A stretch of 64,000 nt of DNA, from positions 5,447-69,446 of the forward strand of contig NZ_JAHVDV010000030.1 of assembly GCF_051486985.1 (NCBI RefSeq), in the 5' to 3' direction. Both the position numbers and the translations under genes were made by a program. The stretch is from CBFFRJ01 sp051486985. GTDB taxonomy: Bacteria > Pseudomonadota > Gammaproteobacteria > Enterobacterales > Enterobacteriaceae. The notes under the pieces were generated by a model. It was given only the letters and a program-made list of their open reading frames with translations. It was not told where the DNA came from and ran no database searches. Shown here in pieces: positions 1 to 8,782 of the stretch. Positions within the stretch are counted from its first letter, which is position 1. Each line of letters begins with the position of its first letter.

Positions 1-10
1 CCTTGTCGAC
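1..10 (-). ncRNA. csrB: CsrB regulatory RNA, 5' end only (cut by window edge)
   Basis: Read on the minus strand, the first ten bases are GTCGACAAGG. This matches the start of CsrB RNA (GTCGACAGGG in E. coli as I recall). CsrB is the CsrA-sequestering sRNA encoded just beyond syd in enterics. Only the start is inside the window, so identification rests on this short match, the position next to syd, and the UvrY and IHF sites upstream. A possible -10 (TTCTAT, minus strand) lies at 16-21. Confidence 0.55.
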
Positions 11-104
11 GGGGGATAGAATCCCTTATTCCGCTTCGTCTTACAAGTGTTCTTAAGGCAAATATTTACCTGACTAACTATAAATAAACTAAGGGTATTA
101 TTTT

Positions 105-117
105 TAATTAGTTGATT
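105..117. promoter_or_regulatory. IHF site between csrB promoter and UvrY site
   Basis: TAATTAGTTGATT fits the IHF consensus (YAANNNNTTGATW) without mismatch. It sits in an AT-rich stretch about 100 bp upstream of the presumed csrB start, between that start and the distal UvrY palindrome. IHF bending to bring UvrY to the csrB promoter is known in E. coli; its role here is inferred. Confidence 0.55.
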
Positions 118-184
118 TTTCAGCGTTAGAAGAGAAAGGTTCTGTCATGTCCGGGGAGGCAACAGGCTGATCTCTCACAAGACG

Positions 185-202
185 TGTAAGAGATCTCTCA
201 CA
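185..202. promoter_or_regulatory. UvrY (BarA/UvrY) binding palindrome of csrB
   Basis: TGTAAGAGATCTCTCACA is an 18-bp inverted repeat matching the GacA/UvrY site (TGTAAG-N6-CTTACA type). It is centred about 184 bp upstream of the presumed csrB start. A second copy of the half site (TCTCTCACAAGA) lies about 23 bp away at 171-182. The site is just past the 3' end of syd and is best explained as the distal activating site of csrB. Confidence 0.65.
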
Positions 203-221
203 AGAAAAGTAGCAAATGGGA

Positions 222-767
222 TTACAGAACTGGCTCAATACGGTTAAGGAAGTCCGCAAGGTCTGGGGCAAGGACTACTCGCTGTGGGCGACCCAACGTC
301 TCTTTCACTACCTCTCCGCTAAGGTTACAGAGTGAAATCACCTCGGTATCGCTCTCCAGAGTGGCGATAAACAGGGTAGGAGAAAGTTTGAGTCGTTTTT
401 GCGTGACAAGATGGCCAATAAGGTTTTCCTGTACGCGCTGGAAATCTTCAGGGCTCCAGGTTTGCAACAGCGTGAACGTTTCAGACTGAAACCGTGCACA
501 CATATCCCCGGCAAACTGTGTGGTATAGAAAGCATGAATCGCTGGTTGTACCACAATATCCAGGGCACGTTCAATCGCGTTTACATTTTGTGAAGGCAAA
601 AAGGGCCGCGGCTGCCAGGTGACCATCGTGTCGGTAGAGGAAAGGATACAGGGAGAGGGGACCCCATAAAGCGCCTCACTTTGTGGCCAGGTTTGATAGG
701 TCGTTTGCCAGGCGTCGCAATAACGTGCGGTAAAAGCTTCCAGGGCCAGGGCAGTCTCTCTTTCCAC
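222..767 (-). CDS. syd: Syd, SecY-interacting protein
   Basis: This 181-residue cytosolic protein has the length and sequence of E. coli Syd, including FTARYCDAW near the N-terminus, FYTTQFAGDM, VQENLIGHLVTQKRLKL and CNLSGEV near the C-terminus. Syd binds the SecYEG translocon and is thought to check for improperly assembled SecY. The start is GTG at 767, which gives the same N-terminal length as E. coli, with a GAGAG stretch upstream. It is divergent from queF across 69 bp, and its 3' end faces the csrB control region. Confidence 0.95.
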   Translation of the reverse strand: MERETALALEAFTARYCDAWQTTYQTWPQSEALYGVPSPCILSSTDTMVTWQPRPFLPSQNVNAIERALDIVVQPAIHAFYTTQFAGDMCARFQSETFTLLQTWSPEDFQRVQENLIGHLVTQKRLKLSPTLFIATLESDTEVISLCNLSGEVVKETLGRPQRVVLAPDLADFLNRIEPVL

Positions 768-836
768 GGGTTTCTCTCTTTCTTTAAGACAGGATACACT
801 TTGCCCCTAGTGTAACTGTAAAAATGGCGATGAAAC

Positions 837-1682
837 ATGTCTTCCTATGATAACCATCAGGCGCTGGCTGGCCTGACGCTTGGCAAAAGCACCGACTACC
901 GCGACCAGTACGATGCCAGCCTGTTGCAAGGGGTGCCCCGCAGCCTTAACCGTGAACCTTTAGGCCTCTACCCGGAAAACCTGCCCTTCCACGGCGCGGA
1001 TATCTGGACGCTGTATGAACTCTCCTGGCTCAATGCCAACGGGTTGCCCCAGGTTGCCATCGGCCATGTTTCTCTGGACTACAGCAGCGTGAATCTGGTG
1101 GAATCCAAAAGCTTTAAGCTTTACCTCAACAGTTTTAATCAGACGCGATTCGCCTCCTGGGAAGCGGTCCAGCAAACCCTCACGCGGGATCTGAGCGCCT
1201 GTGCCGAGGGTCCTGTCACGGTGGCGCTTTATCGTCTCGATGCAATCGAAGGCCAGCCGATTACCCCTTTTCACGGCCACTGCATCGACGATCAGGATAT
1301 CACCATCGACAGCTACACCTTCGACGCCGATCTGCTGACTGGGGCTGCCAGTGGTCATGTCGTTGAAGAGACGCTGGTGAGTCACTTACTCAAATCGAAC
1401 TGCCTGATTACGCATCAGCCAGACTGGGGTTCCGTGCAGATCCAGTACCGTGGACCAAAGATTGACCAGGACAAGCTGCTGCGCTATCTGGTTTCTTTCC
1501 GCCATCACAACGAGTTTCACGAACAGTGCGTGGAGCGCATCTTTACCGACATTCAGCGTTTCTGCCAGCCGGAGAGCCTGAGTGTTTACGCGCGCTATAC
1601 CCGACGCGGCGGGCTGGACATCAATCCGTGGCGCACCAATACCCGCTTTGAACCATCTTTGGGACGCCTGGTTCGTCAGTAA
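837..1682 (+). CDS. queF: QueF, NADPH-dependent 7-cyano-7-deazaguanine (preQ0) reductase
   Basis: This 281-residue enzyme reduces the nitrile of preQ0 to the amine of preQ1, a cytosolic step in queuosine tRNA modification. It is the long bimodular (YqcD-type) form. The QueF signature ESKSFKLYL is at residues 89-97. The cysteine that forms the thioimide adduct is Cys189, in SNCLITHQPDWGS, and the C-terminal half carries FRHHNEFHEQC. Length matches E. coli (282). It is divergent from syd. Confidence 0.96.
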   Translation: MSSYDNHQALAGLTLGKSTDYRDQYDASLLQGVPRSLNREPLGLYPENLPFHGADIWTLYELSWLNANGLPQVAIGHVSLDYSSVNLVESKSFKLYLNSFNQTRFASWEAVQQTLTRDLSACAEGPVTVALYRLDAIEGQPITPFHGHCIDDQDITIDSYTFDADLLTGAASGHVVEETLVSHLLKSNCLITHQPDWGSVQIQYRGPKIDQDKLLRYLVSFRHHNEFHEQCVERIFTDIQRFCQPESLSVYARYTRRGGLDINPWRTNTRFEPSLGRLVRQ

Positions 1683-1800
1683 GGGCACGCTTTTTTACAC
1701 TCTGCGAGAGAGATTCCATCTGGCAGGTTGTTAAACGTCATAAGCGGAGGCTATTGTAATCATCAGGGAAGATAAAATTTTCATCCCGTAAGGAGTTCAC

Positions 1801-3165
1801 TTGATTACACATATTAGCCCGCTTGGCTCAATGGACATGTTGTCGCAACTGGAAGTCGATATGCTTAAGCGCACGGCCAGTAGCGACCTGTATCAACTGT
1901 TTCGTAACTGCTCACTCGCCGTCCTCAACTCCGGTAGCCTGACCGATAACAGTAAAGAGCTGTTGTCACGTTACGAAAGTTTCGACATTAATGTGTTACG
2001 TCGTGAACGCGGCGTAAAACTGGAACTTATCAACCCGCCCGAAGATGCCTTTGTTGACGGGCGGATTATTCGCTCGCTACAGGCAAACCTTTTCGCCGTG
2101 CTGCGCGATATTTTGTTCGTTAACGGGCAAATTCATAACGCAGGGCGTTTCCAGCATCTGAACCTGGAAAGCTCCATTCACATTACCAATCTTGTCTTCT
2201 CTATTTTGCGCAATGCCCGTGCCCTGCACGTGGGAGAAGCGCCCAATATGGTGGTGTGCTGGGGCGGCCACTCTATCAATGAAACAGAATATCTCTACGC
2301 CCGCCGTGTCGGTACGCAACTGGGTCTGCGTGAGCTGAATATCTGTACCGGCTGCGGGCCTGGTGCGATGGAAGCGCCAATGAAAGGTGCCGCGGTGGGA
2401 CATGCCCAGCAGCGTTACAGAGACGGGCGTTTTATCGGAATGACGGAGCCTTCTATTATCGCAGCGGAACCACCAAACCCGCTGGTGAACGAGCTCATTA
2501 TCATGCCGGATATTGAAAAGCGTCTGGAAGCGTTCGTGCGCATCGCCCACGGTATTATCATCTTCCCGGGCGGCGTCGGCACCGCAGAAGAGCTGCTCTA
2601 TCTTCTGGGGATCCTGATGAACCCGGCGAACAAAGATCAGGTATTACCGCTGATTCTGACCGGCCCGAAAGAGAGCGCCGATTATTTCCGCGTACTGGAT
2701 GAGTTTATCGTTAACACCCTGGGCGAAGGGGCACGTAAGCACTATCAGGTCGTGATTAACGATCCGGCAGAAGTCGCGCGTCTGATGAAAAAAGCGATGC
2801 CGCTGGTAAAAGAGAACCGTCGCGAAACCGGCGATGCCTACAGCTTCAACTGGTCGATTCGCATCGCATCCGATCTGCAGGTGCCGTTTGAACCGACGCA
2901 TGAAAATATGGCCAATCTTAAGCTTTACCCGGATCAACCCGTGGAAGTGCTGGCCGCAGATCTGCGTCGCGCCTTCTCCGGTATCGTCACGGGTAACGTA
3001 AAAGAAGGGGGTATCCAGGCCATCGAAGCATTTGGTCCGTTTAAAATTCATGGCGACCGAGACATGATGCGCCGCATGGATGACCTGCTGCAGGGATTTG
3101 TGGCGCAGCATCGTATGAAATTGCCAGGTTCTGCCTACATACCTTGCTACGAAATTATCACCTGA
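1801..3165 (+). CDS. ppnN: PpnN, nucleotide 5'-monophosphate nucleosidase
   Basis: This 454-residue protein corresponds to E. coli PpnN (YgdH), which cleaves purine and pyrimidine nucleoside monophosphates to base and ribose 5-phosphate and is stimulated by (p)ppGpp. The central LOG/Rossmann domain shows CWGGHSIN (153-160), TGCGPGAMEAP (183-193) and the hallmark PGGVGTAEE (256-264). An N-terminal domain and a C-terminal domain flank it. The start is TTG at 1801, preceded by AAGGAG. This start gives the E. coli N-terminus MITHISPLGS exactly. A terminator follows at 3184. Confidence 0.95.
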   Translation: MITHISPLGSMDMLSQLEVDMLKRTASSDLYQLFRNCSLAVLNSGSLTDNSKELLSRYESFDINVLRRERGVKLELINPPEDAFVDGRIIRSLQANLFAVLRDILFVNGQIHNAGRFQHLNLESSIHITNLVFSILRNARALHVGEAPNMVVCWGGHSINETEYLYARRVGTQLGLRELNICTGCGPGAMEAPMKGAAVGHAQQRYRDGRFIGMTEPSIIAAEPPNPLVNELIIMPDIEKRLEAFVRIAHGIIIFPGGVGTAEELLYLLGILMNPANKDQVLPLILTGPKESADYFRVLDEFIVNTLGEGARKHYQVVINDPAEVARLMKKAMPLVKENRRETGDAYSFNWSIRIASDLQVPFEPTHENMANLKLYPDQPVEVLAADLRRAFSGIVTGNVKEGGIQAIEAFGPFKIHGDRDMMRRMDDLLQGFVAQHRMKLPGSAYIPCYEIIT

Positions 3166-3183
3166 CCGTAAGCAAAAATCATA

Positions 3184-3210
3184 AGGGCAACTTATGTTGC
3201 CCTGCTTTTT
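3184..3210 (+). terminator. Intrinsic terminator of ppnN
   Basis: The stem AGGGCAAC/GTTGCCCT (8 bp, TTAT loop) is followed by GCTTTTT, 18 bp after the ppnN stop codon. Confidence 0.85.
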
Positions 3211-3451
3211 AGCAGGCGGAGCAAACGATTGCGTACCTTTTCATCAACAAATTTTCATTCATTAAATGGGGTTGAGGTCAGATAAAACGCTGAAATCCCC
3301 CTTTTTAATAGCCAGTTTATCGTGTTTTAACCCTCTCCATTTGATCGCAAATCTCGCCAATGATAGCCTTCGCGCCCATATATTTTGGGCATTAAAAACC
3401 GTACAGACGTTTTCCCTGCCGATATCCCTATAAAAAGTGAATTATTGCATT

Positions 3452-3467
3452 TGAGATCGAGATCACT
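3452..3467. promoter_or_regulatory. CRP-like site upstream of sdaC
   Basis: TGAGATCGAGATCACT fits the CRP layout TGTGA-N6-TCACA with one mismatch in each half. It lies in the 458-bp gene-free stretch between ppnN and sdaC, whose remainder (3211-3623) is AT-rich leader with no ORF. CRP activation of sdaC is reported for E. coli. The site is about 157 bp before the start codon, so a long leader is implied if it acts from near -41 to -70. Confidence 0.5.
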
Positions 3468-3623
3468 GTTCTATTCATAACATCTATGTATCTTTCCGCC
3501 CGCCAATAGTTACGGGAAGAAATTATAAAAAAACCGTAGATGACCGAATTTAATATTACCGCCGTGTTTTTTGGCCTTCGTTTTGACCAAATAGCGGCAC
3601 ATTACAGCTCTGGAGATATGTAA

Positions 3624-4913
3624 ATGGAAACAACACAAACCGGCACCCTTGTTTCGGGTAGCACGCGCAGCGCATGGCGTAAAACGGATACCATGTGGAT
3701 GCTGGGCCTTTATGGCACCGCTATCGGCGCAGGCGTGCTCTTTTTACCGATCAATGCCGGTGTGGGTGGGATGATCCCACTGATTATTATGGCGATCATT
3801 GCTTTCCCGATGACCTTTTTTGCCCACCGTGGCCTGACGCGCTTCGTGCTGTCTGGCAAAAACCCAGGTGAAGATATTACCGAAGTGGTTGAAGAACACT
3901 TTGGTACTGGCGCAGGTAAGCTGATTACCCTGCTCTACTTCTTTGCTATCTACCCGATTCTGTTAGTCTACAGCGTCGCCATTACCAACACTGTTGAAAG
4001 CTTTATGAGCCATCAGTTGGGAATGACGCCACCGCCACGCGCTATCCTCTCCCTAATCCTGATCGTGGGTATGATGACTATCGTGCGTTTCGGTGAGCAG
4101 ATGATTGTCAAAGCGATGAGCATCCTGGTATTCCCGTTTGTCGCGGCCCTGATGCTGCTTGCGGTTTACCTGATCCCGCAGTGGAGCACCACCGCTCTGG
4201 ATACCCTCTCTTTTAGCAGCACGAGCGTAACCGGTAACGGTTTGTGGATGACCTTGTGGCTGGCGATCCCGGTCATGGTTTTCTCCTTTAACCACTCGCC
4301 GATTATCTCCTCTTTCGCCGTGGCAAAACGCGAAGAGTATGGTGATGAAGCGGAGCGCAAATGTTCCCGTATCCTGAGCTTCGCCCACATCATGATGGTG
4401 CTGACGGTGATGTTCTTTGTTTTCAGTTGCGTACTGAGTCTCTCCCCTGCAGATCTGGCCTCGGCAAAAGCGCAGAACATCTCTATTCTCTCGTACCTGG
4501 CGAACCATTTTAACGCGCCTGTTATTGCCTGGATGGCACCGATTATCGCGATTATCGCCATCACTAAATCCTTCCTCGGCCACTACCTGGGGGCGCGTGA
4601 AGGTTTTAATGGCATGGTTATCAAATCCCTGCGCGGTAAAGGCAAGTCCATTGAAATCAATAAACTAAACAAAATCACCGCGCTCTTTATGCTGGTGACC
4701 ACCTGGGCTGTTGCCACCCTGAACCCGAGCATCCTCGGGATGATTGAAAACCTGGGCGGCCCGGTCATTGCGGTTATTCTGTTCCTGATGCCGATGTACG
4801 CCATCAATAAAGTCCCGGCTATGCGTAAGTACAGTGGTCACATCAGCAACGTCTTTGTTGTTGTGATGGGCCTGATTGCCATCTCCGCGATTTTCTTCTC
4901 TCTGTTCAGCTAA
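3624..4913 (+). CDS. sdaC: SdaC, serine/H+ symporter
   Basis: This 429-residue inner-membrane transporter of the HAAAP family (SdaC/TdcC) imports L-serine with protons. About eleven hydrophobic segments can be followed. Family-typical stretches are MLGLYGTAIGAGVLFLPINAG after the short N-terminal tail, FNHSPIISSFAVAKREEYG in the middle and KSFLGHYLGAREGFNG. It lies 60 bp upstream of sdaB, so uptake and deamination of serine are co-encoded, as in E. coli. Confidence 0.97.
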   Translation: METTQTGTLVSGSTRSAWRKTDTMWMLGLYGTAIGAGVLFLPINAGVGGMIPLIIMAIIAFPMTFFAHRGLTRFVLSGKNPGEDITEVVEEHFGTGAGKLITLLYFFAIYPILLVYSVAITNTVESFMSHQLGMTPPPRAILSLILIVGMMTIVRFGEQMIVKAMSILVFPFVAALMLLAVYLIPQWSTTALDTLSFSSTSVTGNGLWMTLWLAIPVMVFSFNHSPIISSFAVAKREEYGDEAERKCSRILSFAHIMMVLTVMFFVFSCVLSLSPADLASAKAQNISILSYLANHFNAPVIAWMAPIIAIIAITKSFLGHYLGAREGFNGMVIKSLRGKGKSIEINKLNKITALFMLVTTWAVATLNPSILGMIENLGGPVIAVILFLMPMYAINKVPAMRKYSGHISNVFVVVMGLIAISAIFFSLFS

Positions 4914-4920
4914 GCCTTTT

Positions 4921-4958
4921 TGCGCCGTCTTTAGGGGCGGCGCACTTCCCTCTTTTTT
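4921..4958 (+). terminator. Hairpin with T-rich tail between sdaC and sdaB
   Basis: TGCGCCG/CGGCGCA (7 bp, 10-nt loop) is followed by CTTCCCTCTTTTTT and sits just after the sdaC stop. It ends 16 bp before the sdaB ATG, so it probably acts as a partial terminator or 3'-end stabiliser within the sdaCB operon. Confidence 0.5.
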
Positions 4959-4973
4959 CATGGATACTGCCTC

Positions 4974-6341
4974 ATGATCAGCGTATTCGATATTTTCAAA
5001 ATCGGTATTGGCCCGTCGAGCTCCCACACCGTCGGCCCCATGAAAGCCGGTAAGCAGTTCACGGACGACCTGATCGCACGCGACATGCTGCGCAACGATA
5101 CGCGCGTAGTGGTAGATGTTTATGGCTCGTTATCCTTGACCGGCAAAGGTCACCATACTGATATTGCTATTATTATGGGCCTTGCAGGCAATCTACCGGA
5201 CAGTGTCGACATCGACGCTATACCCGCATTTATTCAGGATGTTAATACCCACAGCCGACTGATGCTGGCAAATGGCCGTCAGGAGGTTGAGTTTCCCGTC
5301 GACCAGTGCATGAATTTCCATGCCGACAACCTCTCGCTGCATGAAAACGGCATGCGCATCACGGCGCTGGCGGGCGAAAACGTGCTCTACAGCCAGACGT
5401 ACTACTCCATTGGCGGGGGCTTTATTGTCGATGAAGACCATTTTGGTCAGGAAAACAGCGCGCCAGTTGCCGTACCCTGGCCCTATAAAAATGCCGCTGA
5501 CCTTCAACAGCACTGTCGTGACAGCGGCCTGTCGCTCTCCGGCCTGATGATGCAAAACGAGCTGGCCCTGCACAGCAAGGAGGCGCTCGAACAGCACTTT
5601 GCTCAGGTGTGGGAAGTGATGCGAGGCGGCATTGAGCGTGGCATTACCACCGAAGGTGTGTTGCCGGGCAAATTGCGGGTTCCTCGTCGCGCCGCCGCCC
5701 TGCGTCGCCTGTTGGTCAGTAGCGATAAAACCACCAGTGATCCAATGGCAGTGGTCGACTGGATCAATATGTTCGCCCTTGCAGTCAACGAAGAAAACGC
5801 AGCAGGCGGGCGCGTAGTCACCGCCCCGACAAACGGTGCCTGCGGGATAGTGCCTGCGGTACTGGCCTACTATGACAAGTTTATCCGCGAAGTGAATGCT
5901 AACTCTCTTGCGCGCTACCTGCTTACTGCCAGCGCTATTGGTTCACTCTATAAGATGAACGCCTCCATTTCCGGTGCTGAAGTCGGCTGCCAGGGTGAGG
6001 TAGGCGTCGCCTGCTCGATGGCGGCGGCTGGTCTGGCGGAGCTCTTAGGTGGCAGCCCGGCCCAGGTCTGTATCGCCGCTGAAATTGGTATGGAGCATAA
6101 TCTCGGTTTGACCTGCGATCCGGTGGCAGGACAGGTTCAGGTCCCTTGCATCGAGCGTAACGCTATTGCCTCGGTAAAGGCGGTGAACGCTGCCCGTATG
6201 GCGCTACGCCGCACCAGCGAGCCGCGCGTCTGTCTCGATAAAGTGATCGAAACCATGTACGAAACCGGCAAAGACATGAACGCCAAATACCGTGAGACAT
6301 CACGCGGTGGACTGGCAATGAAAATCGTCACCTGCGATTAA
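4974..6341 (+). CDS. sdaB: SdaB, L-serine dehydratase (deaminase II)
   Basis: This 455-residue [4Fe-4S] enzyme converts L-serine to pyruvate and ammonia in the cytosol. The N-terminal domain begins with the serine-binding loop IGPSSSHTVGPM (12-23). The C-terminal catalytic domain has APTNGACGIVP (284-294) and three cysteines, Cys339, Cys381 and Cys392, in the positions expected for iron-sulfur ligands. Length equals the E. coli protein. It is second in an operon with sdaC and is followed by a GC-rich terminator. Confidence 0.96.
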   Translation: MISVFDIFKIGIGPSSSHTVGPMKAGKQFTDDLIARDMLRNDTRVVVDVYGSLSLTGKGHHTDIAIIMGLAGNLPDSVDIDAIPAFIQDVNTHSRLMLANGRQEVEFPVDQCMNFHADNLSLHENGMRITALAGENVLYSQTYYSIGGGFIVDEDHFGQENSAPVAVPWPYKNAADLQQHCRDSGLSLSGLMMQNELALHSKEALEQHFAQVWEVMRGGIERGITTEGVLPGKLRVPRRAAALRRLLVSSDKTTSDPMAVVDWINMFALAVNEENAAGGRVVTAPTNGACGIVPAVLAYYDKFIREVNANSLARYLLTASAIGSLYKMNASISGAEVGCQGEVGVACSMAAAGLAELLGGSPAQVCIAAEIGMEHNLGLTCDPVAGQVQVPCIERNAIASVKAVNAARMALRRTSEPRVCLDKVIETMYETGKDMNAKYRETSRGGLAMKIVTCD

Positions 6342-6347
6342 TGCCCG

Positions 6348-6372
6348 GACGCCCCCTTTTGCGGGGCGTCTT
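6348..6372 (+). terminator. Terminator of sdaCB
   Basis: GACGCCCC/GGGGCGTC is a perfect 8-bp stem starting 7 bp after the sdaB stop. The T tract after it is short (TTCCC), so strength is uncertain. Confidence 0.6.
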
Positions 6373-6448
6373 CCCAATCCCTGCGTCACCGATAGTCTCC
6401 CGCCCCGGTCAATGTTACCCTTAGCGCGTTTCACACCAGGAGGGAACT

Positions 6449-7207
6449 GTGGCCATTCATCTGCTTATTGTCGACGCGCTTAACCTTATCCGCCGCATTC
6501 ATGCGGTTCAGGGTTCCCCCTGTGTTACGACCTGCCAGCATGCGCTTGATTTGCTCATACATCATAGTGAACCCACCCATGCGGTGGCGGTGTTTGATGA
6601 TGAGGCGCGCAAGACCGGCTGGCGTCACCAAATCCTGCCCGATTACAAAGCGGGCCGTCCCCCCATGCCTGACACCCTTCATGATGAAATGCCCGCCCTG
6701 CGCACCGCCTTTGCCGAACGCGGGGTTCAGAGCTGGGTATCGCCTGGAAACGAAGCCGACGATCTGGCGGCAACCCTGGCCGTTAAAGTGGCGAAAGCAG
6801 GCCATCAGGCAACGATTGTCTCCACCGACAAGGGCTACTGCCAGTTGCTCGCTCCTGGCATTCGCATCCGCGACTATTTTCAGAAACGCTGGCTGGACGC
6901 CCTTTTTATTGAGAATGAGTTTGGCGTACTGCCGCAGCAGCTCGCTGATTACTGGGGGCTGGCGGGTATCAGCAGTTCTAAGGTGCCGGGTGTGGCGGGG
7001 ATTGGCCCTAAAAGCGCCACGCAGCTACTGAAGCAGTATCAAACGCTGGAGGGCGTTTATGCCCATCTGGATGCGGTACAGGAAAAGTGGCGAAACAAGC
7101 TGGAAATGCATAAAGCGATGGCGTTTATGTGTCGGGACATTGCCCGTCTGCAAACGGATATACAGATAGATGGCAATTTGCAGCAGTTGCGTTTAGTGAA
7201 ACGGTAG
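6449..7207 (+). CDS. xni: Xni, flap endonuclease-like protein (ExoIX)
   Basis: This 252-residue protein is like the N-terminal 5'-nuclease domain of DNA polymerase I. Visible motifs are LLIVDALNLIRR at the N-terminus, FDDEARKTGWRHQILPDYKAGR, the acidic EADDLAATLA and the helix-hairpin-helix region KVPGVAGIGPKSATQLL. The start is GTG at 6449, supported by AGGAGG seven bases upstream. In E. coli the fuc operon follows xni. Here the next gene is convergent rlmM, 49 bp away. Confidence 0.94.
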   Translation: MAIHLLIVDALNLIRRIHAVQGSPCVTTCQHALDLLIHHSEPTHAVAVFDDEARKTGWRHQILPDYKAGRPPMPDTLHDEMPALRTAFAERGVQSWVSPGNEADDLAATLAVKVAKAGHQATIVSTDKGYCQLLAPGIRIRDYFQKRWLDALFIENEFGVLPQQLADYWGLAGISSSKVPGVAGIGPKSATQLLKQYQTLEGVYAHLDAVQEKWRNKLEMHKAMAFMCRDIARLQTDIQIDGNLQQLRLVKR

Positions 7208-7256
7208 GCATCAGATTACCGGGCCGGTGCGAAACCAGCCCGATATGCCTCTGAGG

Positions 7257-8357
7257 CTAGCGCTCGTCGCGACGCCCGCCGACGGCCGCCCACCAGCGAC
7301 GCACATGTACCGTTACTTCTTCACGATCGTGGTACAACTGACGCGCCTGAATCTCAACGTTAATCCCTTTTTCGTTCAACTGCTCCTGGATATAAGCCAG
7401 GTTTTGCTGCACCTCTTCATAGCGCTTTTTCATTGGCAGCTTGAGGTTGAAAATGGTCTCGCGGCACCAGCCGTTAACCAGCCATTGCGCCATCAACGCA
7501 GCGACTTTCGCCGGTTTTTCGACCATATCACACACCATCCAGGTGATGTTGTTACGGGTAGGACGATAGCGGAAACCATCTTCCGGCAGCCAGGTTACCT
7601 GCCCGGTATCCATCAGGCTTTGCGCCATCGGACCGTTATCAACAGAGACGACCCACATATTGCGCTTCACCAGTTGGTAGGTCCAGCCGCCAGGGCAGGC
7701 CCCCAGATCAACCGCATGCATACCGTTTGCCAGGCGCTCATCCCACTCATCGGCAGGAATAAACACATGAAATGCCTCTTCCAGCTTCAGAGTCGAACGA
7801 CTTGGCGCATCGGACGGGAATTTGAGGCGTGGGATACCCATATAGAACGGCGAGTTGTTATACGAGTAGGAATACCCGGTATAGCAACAGCCTGGTGCGA
7901 TAAAGAAAACGTGCACTACCGGGCGTTTTGCTGAATCGCTGCGTGCCAGCACACCGGCTTCCCGTAACGCGCTGCGCAGCGGCACGGTGAACTTGCGGCA
8001 GAACTTCATCAGCTCTTTGCTTTCGTTGGTATCGGCAACTTCAACGCGCAGATCGCCAGCTTTCTCCACTACGCCCTGCAGCATACCCACAACCGGCGTG
8101 ATGCGATCCTCAGGGGGCAGATGCTGTAACAACTCCCCGACCACAAACATCTGACGAGCAAAAATCAGCGAACTGAACGGCAGTTCACGCGCCAGTTTGT
8201 CCGCATCATCAGGTTGATAACATTCAAAGATGACATACCCTGAATGTTCTTTAACACGTGCGAAGCCAAAGACTTCGCGACGCCCGGCTTTATCGGTAAT
8301 TTCTGCGGCGCACTCTTTCTCAAAACCAGGGCGACACAACAAAACCACTTTATTCAT
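7257..8357 (-). CDS. rlmM: RlmM, 23S rRNA 2'-O-ribose C2498 methyltransferase
   Basis: This protein methylates the 2'-OH of C2498 in 23S rRNA before ribosome assembly. It has an N-terminal THUMP-like part and a Rossmann methyltransferase domain with the SAM motif VDLGACPGGWTYQL (about residues 216-229 from the ATG). It ends with YHDREEVTVHVRRWWAAVGG, close to E. coli. I start it at the ATG at 8357 (366 residues, as in E. coli) rather than the in-frame TTG two codons upstream. The start overlaps the end of ygdD by 8 bp, so the two are probably coupled. Confidence 0.95.
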   Translation of the reverse strand: MNKVVLLCRPGFEKECAAEITDKAGRREVFGFARVKEHSGYVIFECYQPDDADKLARELPFSSLIFARQMFVVGELLQHLPPEDRITPVVGMLQGVVEKAGDLRVEVADTNESKELMKFCRKFTVPLRSALREAGVLARSDSAKRPVVHVFFIAPGCCYTGYSYSYNNSPFYMGIPRLKFPSDAPSRSTLKLEEAFHVFIPADEWDERLANGMHAVDLGACPGGWTYQLVKRNMWVVSVDNGPMAQSLMDTGQVTWLPEDGFRYRPTRNNITWMVCDMVEKPAKVAALMAQWLVNGWCRETIFNLKLPMKKRYEEVQQNLAYIQEQLNEKGINVEIQARQLYHDREEVTVHVRRWWAAVGGRRDER

Positions 8358-8745
8358 GAACAACGCCCTTACGTTTCAGACGAATAGCACCAATAAACAT
8401 CAATACCCAACCGGCGAGGAAACAGACACCGCCAACGGGGGTAACAAACGCCCAAAGGCGTAAATGCGAGAGCGCAAGGCAGTAGAGGCTGCCGCTAAAC
8501 AACACCGTGCCCAGCGCGAGAAAAACACTACTCCAGTAAAACCAGATACTGATACGACGTTGCATTGCCACCGCTAGCCCAAAGATGGCGAGCGTGTGGA
8601 ATGCCTGGTAATCAAGGCCGGTCTGGATCCAGCCCATTTCAACAACACCTATCGACTTACTTAAAACGTGCGCGCCGAACGCCCCGAGCGCGACATAAAC
8701 AAAGCCACTCACTGCGGCAAAAATCAGCATGAAACGGCTGGTCAT
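8350..8745 (-). CDS. ygdD: YgdD, DUF423 inner-membrane protein
   Basis: This 131-residue protein has four hydrophobic segments and the DUF423 opening (ALGAFGAHVLSK near residues 20-31). It equals the E. coli YgdD length. Its function is unknown. It lies between gcvA and rlmM on the same strand and overlaps the rlmM start, which suggests one transcript with rlmM. Confidence 0.93.
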   Translation of the reverse strand: MTSRFMLIFAAVSGFVYVALGAFGAHVLSKSIGVVEMGWIQTGLDYQAFHTLAIFGLAVAMQRRISIWFYWSSVFLALGTVLFSGSLYCLALSHLRLWAFVTPVGGVCFLAGWVLMFIGAIRLKRKGVVHE

Positions 8746-8782
8746 GTGTCTACCTTATGAAAGAGCGCATCGCGCGCTGCCA

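Noticed and set aside
7227..7934. 235-codon ORF on the plus strand
   Set aside because: It is antisense to rlmM, which is clearly real and matches E. coli along its length.
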